NCBI GenBank assembly: GCA_017429265.1
Contig: JAFRPG010000030.1
Span: 42,532-106,531, forward strand
Reading direction: 5' to 3'
DNA length: 64,000 nucleotides
Source: Clostridia bacterium
GTDB taxonomy: Bacteria > Bacillota > Clostridia > Christensenellales > Aristaeellaceae
This document shows positions 18,523 to 33,219 of the stretch, piece after piece. The translations under genes and the position numbers were made by a program. The notes beneath the pieces are model-generated. The model saw only the letters and a program-made list of their open reading frames with translations. It ran no database searches and was not told the origin of the DNA. Each line of letters opens with the position of its first letter. Within the stretch, counting starts at the first letter, position 1.

Positions 18523-18553
18523 AAAAACGTCTGCCCGGTTTGGAACAGACGTT
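18523..18553 (-). terminator. Terminator of the zf-trcl zinc-ribbon gene
   Basis: Leftward, AACGTCTG pairs perfectly with CAGACGTT and is followed by TTTCC. A second imperfect palindrome at about 18485-18520 and a GCCTGTC/GACAGGC pair near 18456-18480 fill the rest of this 158-nt gap. Confidence 0.7.
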
Positions 18554-18576
18554 CTTCGTCATTGCCTCGGCGTGAC

Positions 18577-18867
18577 TCAGCCGCGCTGTGCACGCATCGC
18601 CGCAAAGCACTCACGGCAATAGACCGGGGCGTCACCACGGGGCTGGAAGCTGACCTGATCCTGCTTGCCGCAGTTGGAGCACACGATGTCGTACATCTGG
18701 CGCGGAGCGCCGGCGTCGGGACGGTTCGCCTTGCGGGCCTGACGGCAGTCACGGCAGCGCGCAGGGGCGTTCTGCAGACCACGCTCAGCGTAGAAAGCCT
18801 GCTCACCGGCCGTCCACACGAATTCGTTGCCACAGTCTTTGCACACGAGAACTTTGTCTTCGTACAT
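18577..18867 (-). CDS. zf-trcl type zinc-ribbon protein
   Basis: A 96-residue protein with two zinc-binding units. The first, CKDCG with WTAGEQAFYAERGL and then CRDCR, matches the zf-trcl domain (CxxCG...GEQxFYxxxG...RCxxCR). The second has CSNCG and CREC about 20 residues apart. Such proteins are widespread in Clostridia, of unknown role, and presumed to bind nucleic acid. The start has GGGGG about 11 nt upstream. The gene is preceded by a 240-nt leader. Confidence 0.85.
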   Translation of the reverse strand: MYEDKVLVCKDCGNEFVWTAGEQAFYAERGLQNAPARCRDCRQARKANRPDAGAPRQMYDIVCSNCGKQDQVSFQPRGDAPVYCRECFAAMRAQRG

Positions 18868-19108
18868 GGTTAGGAAACCCCCAAGTATAATATTCGGTGA
18901 TCCTGCGGCTGACCTGGTTTTTGACCCCACACTCGCCGTCTGGAAGGCTGCTCTGCGCTTCCGCGCCCTCACTCACTTCTCTCGGGATCGCTCCCGGACG
19001 GACTTACATCTAGACCGCACCATGCTCCCCGCCGCTTTGGACGGATTACGTGGACCGCTTTGCCTGCGACTGGCATCGGCTTGCAACCACAGACCCGCAG
19101 AATCTGCC
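18868..19108 (-). ncRNA. Candidate structured RNA or leader upstream of the zf-trcl gene
   Basis: About 240 nt lie between a good promoter and the zinc-ribbon ATG. Read leftward it holds two hairpins with GNRA tetraloops, CGGGA-GCGA-TCCCG (18996-18983) and GCGC-GGAA-GCGC (18966-18955), separated by the purine-rich AGAGAAGTGAGTGAGG. GNRA loops occur only on this strand, which supports RNA folding in the leftward sense. I could not match it to a class with certainty; the raiA-type structured RNA is a hypothesis to test. Confidence 0.42.
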
Positions 19109-19114
19109 AACGTC

Positions 19115-19142
19115 ATTATAACGGCTTTCCGCAAAAATGCAA
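19115..19142 (-). promoter_or_regulatory. Promoter of the long leader
   Basis: TTGCAT, a 16-nt spacer and TATAAT, leftward, with a predicted start near 19108. Confidence 0.65.
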
Positions 19143-19183
19143 GCAGAAATTTCCATGATTATGGTAAATTCTGTAAATTCTGC

Positions 19184-19233
19184 AAAAAAAGCCGAAAATG
19201 CCTGATTTCCCGGTGTTTTTAAGCATTTTCGGC
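19184..19233 (-). terminator. Terminator of the DUF3472-like gene
   Basis: An 11-bp perfect stem (GCCGAAAATGC with GCATTTTCGGC) around a 21-nt loop, followed leftward by TTTTTTT. Confidence 0.85.
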
Positions 19234-19242
19234 TGTTCCGGC

Positions 19243-20067
19243 TCAGTGGCCGATCATATAGCGCCAGTCCGGATCGCTGGCCTGGAGCACAGTGAGCGTC
19301 TCCGGGACCTCCCGGGTGGGGAAGCAGTCTCCGCCGCTCTGGATGAAGACCGTGCGCTGATCCGTCCGGGCAAAGGAGTAGTGCATGCTCCTGTCGTCGG
19401 TAAAAATGTCATACTCGCGCAGGGAGCTCCAGCGGTAGCCGCCCCTGGGGCGGGCGTAGTAGCCGCGGAGCTGGCAGGAGCGCAGGTACCCGTTGCCGGC
19501 CCAGTCCTCCAGGAAAAAGCAGTCCCAGCGGAAGCCGAGGTTCGGCTTGCTGTAGGAGATGACCGCCATGCGGATCCAGTCGCCGTTCTCCGGCCTGATC
19601 CACTGCTCATACAGGGTCTTGTTGCCCTCGGTGAGGGCCTGGATGCGCATGGTGTACCAGACGCCCGGCTCCCAGTCGTAGGGCACGAGGATCTGGATGC
19701 CGTTCCCCTCCCCGCTGAAGGGCTGGGCGACGGCATTGGCGGGTGCGTGCTCGATCGCGGCGCGGCCTTTGTCGGTGTCCCAGACGGACATGATGGTCCA
19801 TCCCCGCCCGTCCTTGTACTGGAAGCCCGCGTAGCCCGAGCCCTCAGTGATGTCGGTGAAGCCGTCCGCGCCGTTGTACCAGTTGTGCATGGCGTAGTAG
19901 GTGCAGGGGACACGGTCGACGCACTTGAACTGTCCTTCGATGATGTCGTAGATCTGCCCGTCCCAGTCCAGGACGGTGGCCACCATGTAGGGCGCTCCCG
20001 AGGCCAGCGCCGGCACGCAGCCGCACGCAAGGCACAGGGTGAGCAGGATCACGGTCAGTTTCTTCAT
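19243..20067 (-). CDS. Secreted DUF3472-like protein
   Basis: A 274-residue protein with an N-terminal signal peptide (MKKLTVILLTLCLACGC, with a Cys where a lipoprotein signal could be cut). The body has GYAGFQYKDGRGWTIMSVWD, FSGEGNGIQ, a W-x-x-G-x-W-Y block (WEPGVWYTMRIQA) and FFLEDW, in the order seen in DUF3472 proteins, whose function is unknown. The next gene upstream lies 131 nt away with no clear signal between. The domain call comes from recalled consensus and is moderately sure. Confidence 0.65.
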   Translation of the reverse strand: MKKLTVILLTLCLACGCVPALASGAPYMVATVLDWDGQIYDIIEGQFKCVDRVPCTYYAMHNWYNGADGFTDITEGSGYAGFQYKDGRGWTIMSVWDTDKGRAAIEHAPANAVAQPFSGEGNGIQILVPYDWEPGVWYTMRIQALTEGNKTLYEQWIRPENGDWIRMAVISYSKPNLGFRWDCFFLEDWAGNGYLRSCQLRGYYARPRGGYRWSSLREYDIFTDDRSMHYSFARTDQRTVFIQSGGDCFPTREVPETLTVLQASDPDWRYMIGH

Positions 20068-20198
20068 TTCTTTCAGCTCCTCTCAGTCGGATGCGGTTCA
20101 GGCCGGCTTTCCGGGACCGGCTTTCACCAGCAATATCCGTGGGAGGGCGGAAAGGTTACAGCAGCGGACGCTTTTTCGCGCAGGAACCGGCTCCGCCC

Positions 20199-21257
20199 TC
20201 AGCGGATGCCGAGCTCCCGCGCCGACGGATAACCGTAGGCGCTCTCCGCGCTCATCACGGCCCGGGTGATCGCCTCACTGACGACCTCCGCGGCCAGCAC
20301 GCCCACGAGGTCCTGATCCGCCGCCACCGTTCCGACGGAGGCCGCGTAGATGCTGTCGCCGTCCGCGCTGGTGTGCACCGGGCGGATGGACCTGGCAAAG
20401 CCGTCCTGCGCCATGCCCGCGATCTTGCACAGCTGCGCCTTGTCGAAGGCTGCGTTGGTGAACACCACGGCGACGGTCGTGTTCCCGGTGAACTTGTTTT
20501 CCACCGCCCGGATGCTCCCGCGCATGAAGGCCGACGAGTCGCGCAGGGAAGCCCTGTCCTCCCCGAGCAGGCCCGCGATCTGCCGTCCCGTCCGCCAGTC
20601 GAAGATGTCGCCGAGGGCGTTGACCACGACCACCGCGCCGATCTTCAGCTCGCCGATCTGCACCGCATAGCTGCCGATGCCGCTCTTCATGCAGTAATCC
20701 ATGCCGATGATCTTGCCCACCGTCGCGCCGCAGCCCGCGCCGTGATTGCCGTCGCGGTAGTTGGGTGCTTCCATGGCCAGGCGCGCCGCCTCATAGCCCA
20801 TGGCCCTGTCCGGCCGGACAACGGGGTCGCCCACCGTCAGGTCGAAGATGTCCGACTGCACGACCAGCGGGACTTTCGTGACCCCCACGTCAAAGCCGAT
20901 CCCCCGCTCCTCGAGGTACGCCATGACGCCGCCGGCCGCATCCAGGCCGTACGCGCTGCCGCCGCCGATCACGATGGCGTGGATCACCTGCGCCGCCATC
21001 AGCGGGTTCAGGAGCGGCGTCTCGCGGGAGGCGGGACCTCCGCCGCGGATGTCCGCCCCGGCCGCCATGCCCTGCTCGCAGATGAACACCGTACAGCCCG
21101 TGCCGGCCTCCGCGTTCTCCGTCTGGCCGATCCGGATCGGCCCCACCTCTTCGATTCCGATCTCCCGCATGGTTTCCGCCTCCGTCTCCTCCGCGGCTGC
21201 CGTGCATGCGCACAGGGCCATGAGCAGCGCCGTCAGGACCGCGACCGTCTTTCTCAT
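20199..21257 (-). CDS. P1 family peptidase (DmpA/S58-like), exported
   Basis: A 352-residue protein with a signal peptide (MRKTVAVLTALLMALCACTA, possible lipobox). The body matches the DmpA/P1 N-terminal-nucleophile family: [41 protein letters not shown] at the start, AIVIGGGSAYGLDAAGGVMAYLEERGIGFDVG, and the segment GNTTVAVVFTNA typical of the family near the end. Relatives self-cleave at the nucleophile and release N-terminal residues, including D-amino acids. Export would place it outside the cytoplasm. It has its own promoter. Confidence 0.85.
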   Translation of the reverse strand: MRKTVAVLTALLMALCACTAAAEETEAETMREIGIEEVGPIRIGQTENAEAGTGCTVFICEQGMAAGADIRGGGPASRETPLLNPLMAAQVIHAIVIGGGSAYGLDAAGGVMAYLEERGIGFDVGVTKVPLVVQSDIFDLTVGDPVVRPDRAMGYEAARLAMEAPNYRDGNHGAGCGATVGKIIGMDYCMKSGIGSYAVQIGELKIGAVVVVNALGDIFDWRTGRQIAGLLGEDRASLRDSSAFMRGSIRAVENKFTGNTTVAVVFTNAAFDKAQLCKIAGMAQDGFARSIRPVHTSADGDSIYAASVGTVAADQDLVGVLAAEVVSEAITRAVMSAESAYGYPSARELGIR

Positions 21258-21305
21258 CTTTCATCCTTCTTTTCCGTATCCGCCGGAACCGGCTTTTCTG
21301 CATCG

Positions 21306-21334
21306 ATGATACCGCAAACCGCGCGTGAATTCAA
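21306..21334 (-). promoter_or_regulatory. Promoter of the P1 peptidase gene
   Basis: TTGAAT, a 17-nt spacer and TATCAT, leftward. It is divergent from and about 40 bp away from the aspA promoter. Confidence 0.6.
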
Positions 21335-21373
21335 GACCGGCCCGGAAGAAATGCCCGGTCGGTGAATCCGCGC

Positions 21374-21401
21374 TTGCCTTCCGCGGCCTGCGTGCTATAA
21401 T
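21374..21401 (+). promoter_or_regulatory. aspA promoter
   Basis: TTGCCT, a 16-nt spacer and TATAAT, about 40 nt upstream of the aspA ATG, which has GGGAGG before it. Confidence 0.72.
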
Positions 21402-21442
21402 ATCATCACGACCGGCTGACAGCCGGCCCGGGAGGTATTTTC

Positions 21443-22816
21443 ATGAGAACGGAACATGATGCCATCGGTGCCGTGGAACTGCCGGATTCCGCGTACTACG
21501 GCGTACAGTCCAAGAGAGCCAGAGAGAACTTCCCCATGACGGGGCAGCTCATGCACCCGTACATGATCGAGAGCCTGGTCACGATCAAGAAGGCCGCCGC
21601 GATGGCCAACCAGCGGGCCGGCATGCTGAAGCCGGACATCGCCTCCGCCATCATCCGCGCCTGTGACGAGATCCTGAACGGAAAGCTTCGGGATCAGTTC
21701 ATCGTGGATCCCATCCAGGGCGGCGCGGGCACATCCGCCAACATGAACGCCAACGAGGTCGTCGCGAACCGCGCCTGCGAGATCCTGGGCGGCAAAAAGG
21801 GCGACAACAGCGTTCACCCCAACGATCACGTCAACATGGCGCAGTCCACCAACGACGTCTTCCCCTCGGCGGGCAAGCTGACGGCCCTCCGCCTGACCGA
21901 GGCGCTGCTCGCCTCCATAGACCGCCTGATCTCCGCGTTCGAGCGAAAGGCGCAGGAGAACGCCAGGGTGATGAAGCTGGGCCGCACCCAGCTGCAGGAC
22001 GCCGTCCCCATGTTCCTGGGCCAGGAGTTCAAGGCCCACGCGCACGCCCTGCGCCGCTGTGCCAACCGCATCCTCCGCAGCCGGAACGAGCTCTTCGAGC
22101 TGAATCTCGGCGCGACGGCCATCGGCACCAGCATCAACGCCACCGACGGCTATCTGGAGTGCGTGGTGGACATCCTGGCGGACCTGATCGGCCAGCCCGT
22201 GAAGATGGCGGACGACCTGATCGACGCGACGCAGAACGCCGACAGCTTTGTCGCGATCTCCTCCGCGGTCAAGAACTGCGCGCTGGTGATGTCCAAGATC
22301 GCCAACGACATGCGCCTGCTGTCCAGCGGCCCCTGCGGCGGCATCGAGGAGCTCCGGCTCCCCGCCCGTCAGCCCGGCTCGTCCATCATGCCTGGGAAGA
22401 TCAATCCGGTGATCCCCGAGGTCGTCACCCAGGCTGCCTTCCTCGTGGCCGGCAACGACGTGACGATCTCGATGGCAGTGGAAGCGGGCCAGCTGGAGCT
22501 GAACGCCTTCGAACCGGTCATTTTCTACTGTCTCTTCCAGTCCCTCGAGGTGCTGACCCACGCCGCGGATACCTTCCGCGAGCGCTGTGTGGAGGGCATC
22601 ATGGCCGATGTCGAGCACTGCCGCGAGATGCTGATGAAGTCCACGGTCATCGCCACCGCCCTGTGTCCGGAGATTGGCCACGAGCAGGCGACGGCGATCG
22701 TGCACAAGGCCCAGGAGGAACACCGCACCGTGGTGGAGGTGGCCCAGGAGGATCTGTCCATGCCGCGGGAGGAGCTCGAGGAAATCATCAACAACTGCCT
22801 CCAGGCACGCAACTGA
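21443..22816 (+). CDS. aspA: Aspartate ammonia-lyase
   Basis: A 457-residue member of the aspartase/fumarase superfamily that converts aspartate to fumarate and ammonium. It has the HDAIGAVELPDSAYYGVQ start, the substrate-binding GAGTSANMNANEV, VHPNDHVNMAQSTNDVFP, and the catalytic mobile loop GSSIMPGKINPVIPE. EHDAxGxxxxP and the overall length favour aspartase over class II fumarase. It is the only rightward gene of this section and ends at a strong terminator. Confidence 0.93.
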   Translation: MRTEHDAIGAVELPDSAYYGVQSKRARENFPMTGQLMHPYMIESLVTIKKAAAMANQRAGMLKPDIASAIIRACDEILNGKLRDQFIVDPIQGGAGTSANMNANEVVANRACEILGGKKGDNSVHPNDHVNMAQSTNDVFPSAGKLTALRLTEALLASIDRLISAFERKAQENARVMKLGRTQLQDAVPMFLGQEFKAHAHALRRCANRILRSRNELFELNLGATAIGTSINATDGYLECVVDILADLIGQPVKMADDLIDATQNADSFVAISSAVKNCALVMSKIANDMRLLSSGPCGGIEELRLPARQPGSSIMPGKINPVIPEVVTQAAFLVAGNDVTISMAVEAGQLELNAFEPVIFYCLFQSLEVLTHAADTFRERCVEGIMADVEHCREMLMKSTVIATALCPEIGHEQATAIVHKAQEEHRTVVEVAQEDLSMPREELEEIINNCLQARN

Positions 22817-22830
22817 AGCGCACGGCACTC

Positions 22831-22883
22831 AAAAGGACGCCCCGCGCGACCGGTCATCGATCGGTCGGACAGGGCGTCCTTTT
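22831..22883 (+). terminator. aspA terminator
   Basis: AAAAGGACGCCC pairs with GGGCGTCCTTTT. The loop itself contains GACCG/CGGTC. Confidence 0.85.
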
Positions 22884-22914
22884 GCGGTTCTTCGCGTTTT
22901 GTTATGAAAATGAG

Positions 22915-22979
22915 GGGATGCGCCTGCGGGCGCACCGGAGGGCTTTCCGATCGCCCTCTGACTTCTTCGGGGCCATCCC
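22915..22979 (-). repeat. Palindromic element, copy 1 (constant GATCGGAAA loop)
   Basis: Read leftward: outer stem GGGATG/CATCCC, inner stem GAGGGC/GCCCTC, loop GATCGGAAA, then CGCCCGCAGGC. It lies between the convergent aspA and carB-dapF ends and is on the carB sense strand. It shares 16 identical central bases and a further 12 (GCCTGCGGGCGC) with the copy next to glnA. Confidence 0.7.
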
Positions 22980-23001
22980 GTAAAAGACAGTTTATGGAGA
23001 T

Positions 23002-23045
23002 TGTCAGTTTCTTTATTTCAGCTTCACTTTGCCCGGAAACTGACA
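23002..23045. repeat. 10-bp inverted repeat at the centre of the aspA-carB gap
   Basis: TGTCAGTTTC and GAAACTGACA are perfect inverted repeats 24 nt apart. They sit between the two oppositely oriented copies of the palindromic element, so the whole gap from 22.915 to 23.118 kb is roughly symmetric. Confidence 0.7.
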
Positions 23046-23053
23046 TGGAAGAT

Positions 23054-23118
23054 GCGATCCCGAAGGGGCCCCGGGGGCGATCGGAAAGCCCCCGGGCCGC
23101 TCCGCAGAGCGAAATCCC
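23054..23118 (+). repeat. Palindromic element, copy 2 (constant GATCGGAAA loop)
   Basis: Read rightward: inner stem GGCCC-C-GGGGGC / GCCCCC-GGGCC around the loop GATCGGAAA, with CCCGAAGGGG before it. It is inverted relative to copy 1. The stem bases differ from those of the other copies but remain paired. Confidence 0.7.
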
Positions 23119-23144
23119 TTCTGCTCTTTCAGCCGGGATCGGGA

Positions 23145-27165
<4,021 letters not shown>

Positions 27166-27173
<8 letters not shown>

Positions 27174-28230
27174 GCTTCTTCCCCTCCATCATGGCGATGA
27201 ACCGGTCAAAGAGAAACGCCGTGTCCTGCGGGCCGGGACAGGCTTCGGGATGGAACTGCACGGTGAAGCAGTTCAGGTCCGGGTAGGCCATGCCCTCGCA
27301 GCTGCCGTCGTTGGCGTTGACGAAGGTCTCGGCGCCGGCTCCCTTCAGGCTCTCCGCCACGACGGCGTAGCCGTGGTTCTGGCTGGTGATCCGGGTGCGG
27401 CCGGTCTGCAGGTCCTTCACGGGCTGATTGCCGCCGCGGTGGCCGTACTTCAGCTTGACCGTGTCCCCGCCGAGGGCCAGGGCCGTCAGCTGGTGCCCCA
27501 GGCAGATGCCGAAGATCGGCTTCTTTCCGAGGAGTTTCCGGATCTCCGCGATGCAGCCCGTGTTCTCCTTCGGATCGCCGGGGCCGTTGGAGAGCATGAT
27601 CCCGTCCGGATCCTCTTTCAGCACGGTCTCCGCGGCCGTATCCGCGGGGAACACGGTGACCGTGCACTCGCGCCGCTGCAGGGACCGGATGATGTTTCTC
27701 TTGGCGCCGTAGTCCATCAGCGCGACACGGAAGCGCTCCTCCCCCTCCGCCGGGCAGACCGTTTTCCGCGCGCAGGTGACGGATGCAACCGCCCGTTCGA
27801 CCCGGAAAGCGCGGATCGCGGAAAGATCCGCCGGAACGGCATCGCAGATCATGGCGTTCATCACGCCCTCCTCCCGCGTGACCCGTACGATCTCACGGGT
27901 ATCCACCCCGCACAGGCCGGGGATCCCCTGCGCCTTCAGGTAATCGTCCAGCGCGCCCCGGCTCCGGAAGTTGGACGGCGCGCCGCAGAGCTCCCGGACG
28001 ATGTAGCCGAAGAGGGCGGGCTTTCCCTCGAAGTCCTCCGGGATCAGCCCGTAATTCCCGATCATCGGAAAGGAATGGGTGACGATCTGGCCGTAATAGC
28101 TGGGGTCGGTCAGGGTCTCCAGATAGCCCTCCATGCCGGTGGTGAAGACCAGCTCCCCCACACGGTCAACAGGGGCCCCGATGCGGAGCCCCTCGAAGAT
28201 CATGCCGTTGCCGAGAACCAGATATGCCAT
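27166..28230 (-). CDS. carA: Carbamoyl-phosphate synthase small subunit
   Basis: A 354-residue glutamine amidotransferase subunit that delivers ammonia to CarB. The N-terminal CPSase_sm domain has FTTGMEGYLETLTDPSYYGQIV. The class I amidotransferase part has SNGPGDP, the nucleophile in GICLGHQL, and the His/Glu pair in QFHPEACPGP. The start at 28230 has AGGTGA upstream and lies 5 nt after pyrG; the stop overlaps the carB start. This gives the order glmS-pyrG-carA-carB, all of them glutamine-using enzymes. Confidence 0.96.
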
Positions 28231-28235
28231 GTGTC

Positions 28236-29837
28236 TCACCTGCCTGACAGCGCCGCCTGCACAAACCCCACGAACAGCGGGTGCGGCTTGTTCGGGCGGC
28301 TCTTGAATTCGGGGTGGAACTGGACGCCCACGAAGAAGGCCTCGCCGGAGAGTTCGACGGTCTCCACCAGCCGCCCGTCCGGGGAGAGTCCGGAGAGGCA
28401 CAGGCCGGCCCGCTGCAGCGGCTCCCGGTAGGCGTTGGCAAACTCATAACGGTGGCGGTGGCGCTCGCTGATCTGCATCCGCCCGTAGCAGCGCGCGATG
28501 ACAGTCCCCTCCAGCAGGATGCAGGGATACTTCCCAAGCCGCAGCGTGCCGCCCTTGTCGATCTCGTCATTCTGCCCGGGCATGTAGTGGATGACCTGGT
28601 GGGGCGACCGCTCGTCGAACTCATGGGAATTGGCGCCCGCGAGCCCCGCCGCGTTCCGGGCGAACTCGATCACGGCGATCTGCATGCCGAGGCAGATCCC
28701 GAAGTACGGGACATGATGCTCCCGGGCATACCGCGCCGTGAGGATCATCCCCTCGATCCCGCGCCCGCCGAAGCCGCCGGGGACGATGATCCCCTGCACG
28801 TCCTTCAGCGCGTCCGCGATGTTTTCCTCCGTAAGCGTCTCCGAGTCGATCCACTCGATCTCCACCCGGGTGTCGAGGGCGTAGCCCGCGTGGTGCAGGG
28901 CTTCCGCGACGGAGAGATAGGCGTCGTGCAGCTGCACATACTTGCCCACCAGACCGATCCGGACGGTCCGGCTCTGGTGGCGGATGCGCTCCACGAGGTC
29001 CCGCCACTCGGTCAGGTCCGGCGCGGGAGCGTCGATCCCCAGCTCCCGGCAGACGATCCCGGAGAGATTCGCCTCCTCGAGCATCAGCGGGGCCGCGTAG
29101 AGGATGGGCAGGGTCACATTCTCGATGACGCAGTCGGGCTTCACGTTGCAGAAGTGGGCGATCTTCGAGAAGATGCTCTCATCCGTGATCGGCTCGTCCA
29201 CGCGCAGGACAATGATGTTGGGCGTGATGCCCATGCCCTGCAGTTCCTTCACGCTGTGCTGGGTGGGCTTCGACTTGTGCTCCCCGCTGGCCTTCAGGTA
29301 GGGCACCAGGGTGACGTGCACGTACAGGGCGTTCTCCCGGCCCACCTCCAGGCCCACCTGGCGGATCGCCTCGATGAAGGGCTGACCCTCGATGTCACCG
29401 ATCGTGCCGCCGATCTCCGTGATGACCACGTCCGCGTCGGTCTGCTCCGCCACGCGGTAGATGAAGTGCTTGATCTCATCGGTCACATGCGGGATGGTCT
29501 GCACCGTGGAGCCGAGGTAGCCGCCCCGGCGCTCCCGCTGCAGCACGTTGGAGAAGACCTTGCCGGTGGTGAGGTTGGAGTACCGGTTGAGGTCCTCGTC
29601 GATGAAGCGCTCGTAGTGGCCCAGGTCCAGATCGGTCTCCGCTCCGTCCTCGGTGACGTAAACCTCCCCGTGCTGGTAAGGGCTCATCGTGCCGGGGTCC
29701 ACGTTGATGTAGGGATCCAGCTTCTGCGCGGCGACCTTCAGCCCACGGGCCTTGAGCAGCCGCCCCAGGGAAGCCGCGGTGATGCCCTTCCCCAGGCCGG
29801 ACACCACGCCGCCGGTGACAAAGATGTATTTGGTCAT
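28236..29837 (-). CDS. pyrG: CTP synthase
   Basis: A 533-residue enzyme converting UTP to CTP with glutamine and ATP. The N-terminal synthetase domain begins [23 protein letters not shown] (P-loop); the C-terminal amidotransferase domain has GICLGMQ with the nucleophilic Cys and the His/Glu motif [12 protein letters not shown]. Length is normal. It starts 15 nt after glmS and is followed 5 nt later by carA. GAGAGGA precedes the ATG. Confidence 0.97.
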   Translation of the reverse strand: MTKYIFVTGGVVSGLGKGITAASLGRLLKARGLKVAAQKLDPYINVDPGTMSPYQHGEVYVTEDGAETDLDLGHYERFIDEDLNRYSNLTTGKVFSNVLQRERRGGYLGSTVQTIPHVTDEIKHFIYRVAEQTDADVVITEIGGTIGDIEGQPFIEAIRQVGLEVGRENALYVHVTLVPYLKASGEHKSKPTQHSVKELQGMGITPNIIVLRVDEPITDESIFSKIAHFCNVKPDCVIENVTLPILYAAPLMLEEANLSGIVCRELGIDAPAPDLTEWRDLVERIRHQSRTVRIGLVGKYVQLHDAYLSVAEALHHAGYALDTRVEIEWIDSETLTEENIADALKDVQGIIVPGGFGGRGIEGMILTARYAREHHVPYFGICLGMQIAVIEFARNAAGLAGANSHEFDERSPHQVIHYMPGQNDEIDKGGTLRLGKYPCILLEGTVIARCYGRMQISERHRHRYEFANAYREPLQRAGLCLSGLSPDGRLVETVELSGEAFFVGVQFHPEFKSRPNKPHPLFVGFVQAALSGR

Positions 29838-29852
29838 GGCCCTGTTCCTCTC

Positions 29853-31721
<1,869 letters not shown>

Positions 31722-31772
31722 GGCTCCCTTGCCCCTTTCCGTTCTCAGTCTCCGCTTCCGCGGATTCGTGGA

Positions 31773-31802
31773 ATTTTATGGCAGAATCATGCCATCTGTC
31801 AA
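31773..31802 (-). promoter_or_regulatory. glmS promoter
   Basis: TTGACA, an 18-nt spacer and TAAAAT, leftward, between the end of gltD and glmS. Confidence 0.65.
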
Positions 31803-31814
31803 TCCCCGTGCTGT

Positions 31815-33215
31815 TCATTCCGTGTATTTCCGGAGGAAGGCATCCGCCTCCCGCGCCGCGGCCCGGCCGTCCGCCAGGGCCCGCACGACCAGCGACTGCC
31901 CGGTGCGCATGTCCCCGGCGGAGAAGAGCTTGCCGCCCAGGTGATGCGAACCGTTCTCCGGCAGCAGTCGGCCCCGGGCATCGGCGGTCAGGGCGAAGGC
32001 TTCCGCCGTCCGCTCCTCGCAGCCGACAAAGCCCGCGGCGATCAGCAGCAGCCCGCAGGGAAGCGTCTGTTCCGTGCCGGAGATAGGCCGGTGGTCCGCA
32101 TCCAGGCGCACCGTTACCGCGGCAGTCAGGCGGTTCTGTCCGTCGGTGAGAAGCTCCTTGACCGTGGTTTCGTACACGCGCGGATCCTTTCCCTGCACCG
32201 CGATGGCCTCCATCTGGCCGTAGTCGGTACGCAGGGTGCGCGGCCACTCGGGCCAGGGATTCCCGGACGCGCGCGCCGCGGGCGGGGCGGGCATCATCTC
32301 CAGCTGGGTCACGGACGCGCAGCCCTGCCGAAGCGCCGTGCCCACGCAGTCGTTGCCCGTATCGCCGCCGCCCACCACGACGACGTGTTTCCCCTCCGCG
32401 CTGATCCCGGACGCCGCGCCCGAGAGGAGCGCCCGCGTCGCTGCCGTCAGGTAATCCACGGCGAAGCACACGCCCTCGGCGTCCGTATGATCCACGCGGA
32501 GAGAGCGTGGCTTCCGCGAGCCGCCGCACAGGACGACGGCGTCGTATCCCTCCGTCTCCCGCGGGCCGGCTTCCGTATTGAGAAGGAAGGCAACGCCCTC
32601 CGCCTCCATCAGGCGGACGCGCCGCTCCACGACCTCCTTGGGCAGTTTCATGTTGGGGATGCCGTACATGAGCAGGCCGCCCGGCCGGTCCGCCCTCTCG
32701 ATGACCGTGACCGTGTGGCCCATCTGATTCAGCAGGTCCGCGCAGGCCAAGCCGGCCGGACCGCTGCCGATGACGGCAACGCGCTTTCCGGTGCGGACAG
32801 GCGGGATCCTCGGCGTGATCCATCCCTTCGCGAAGGCGGTCTCGATCAGGTACAGCTCGTTGTCCCGATTCGTCACGCCGTCGTCCGCCAGGTTGCAGGC
32901 CTTCTCGCACAGGGCGGGACACACCCGGCCCGTGAACTCCGGAAAGGGCGCGGTCTGCAGGAGACGTCCGAGGGCCTCCCTGTCCCGGCCCCGGTACGTC
33001 AGCTCGTTCCACTCCGGGATCAGATTGTGCAGGGGACAGCCGAAGTCCGACTGGCAGAAGGGCACGCCGCAGTTCATGCATCGGGCGGCCTGGCAGCGCC
33101 GGTCGCTCTCCGGCCGCGGGACGTGCAGACCGTCGAAGTCCTTCAGGCGCTCGCACTCGCCGCGGTACGGATCCTCCGCCCGCGGGTATTCCAGAAAGCC
33201 TGTCGCTTTGCCCAT
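31815..33215 (-). CDS. gltD: Glutamate synthase small subunit
   Basis: A 466-residue iron-sulfur flavoprotein that passes electrons from NAD(P)H to GltB. The N-terminal Cys-rich region (CMNCGVPFC, then CPLHN) carries [4Fe-4S] clusters. Two Rossmann motifs follow: VAVIGSGPAGLACADLL for FAD and VVVVGGGDTGNDCVG for NAD(P)H. The C-terminal GKLFSAGDMRTGQSLVVRAL is typical. It starts 4 nt after gltB. Confidence 0.95.
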   Translation of the reverse strand: MGKATGFLEYPRAEDPYRGECERLKDFDGLHVPRPESDRRCQAARCMNCGVPFCQSDFGCPLHNLIPEWNELTYRGRDREALGRLLQTAPFPEFTGRVCPALCEKACNLADDGVTNRDNELYLIETAFAKGWITPRIPPVRTGKRVAVIGSGPAGLACADLLNQMGHTVTVIERADRPGGLLMYGIPNMKLPKEVVERRVRLMEAEGVAFLLNTEAGPRETEGYDAVVLCGGSRKPRSLRVDHTDAEGVCFAVDYLTAATRALLSGAASGISAEGKHVVVVGGGDTGNDCVGTALRQGCASVTQLEMMPAPPAARASGNPWPEWPRTLRTDYGQMEAIAVQGKDPRVYETTVKELLTDGQNRLTAAVTVRLDADHRPISGTEQTLPCGLLLIAAGFVGCEERTAEAFALTADARGRLLPENGSHHLGGKLFSAGDMRTGQSLVVRALADGRAAAREADAFLRKYTE

Positions 33216-33219
33216 GCCG

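Noticed and set aside
31722..31814. Possible glmS ribozyme upstream of glmS
   Set aside because: The leader from the predicted start to the ATG is only about 45 nt, far too short for the ribozyme, and no matching core was seen.
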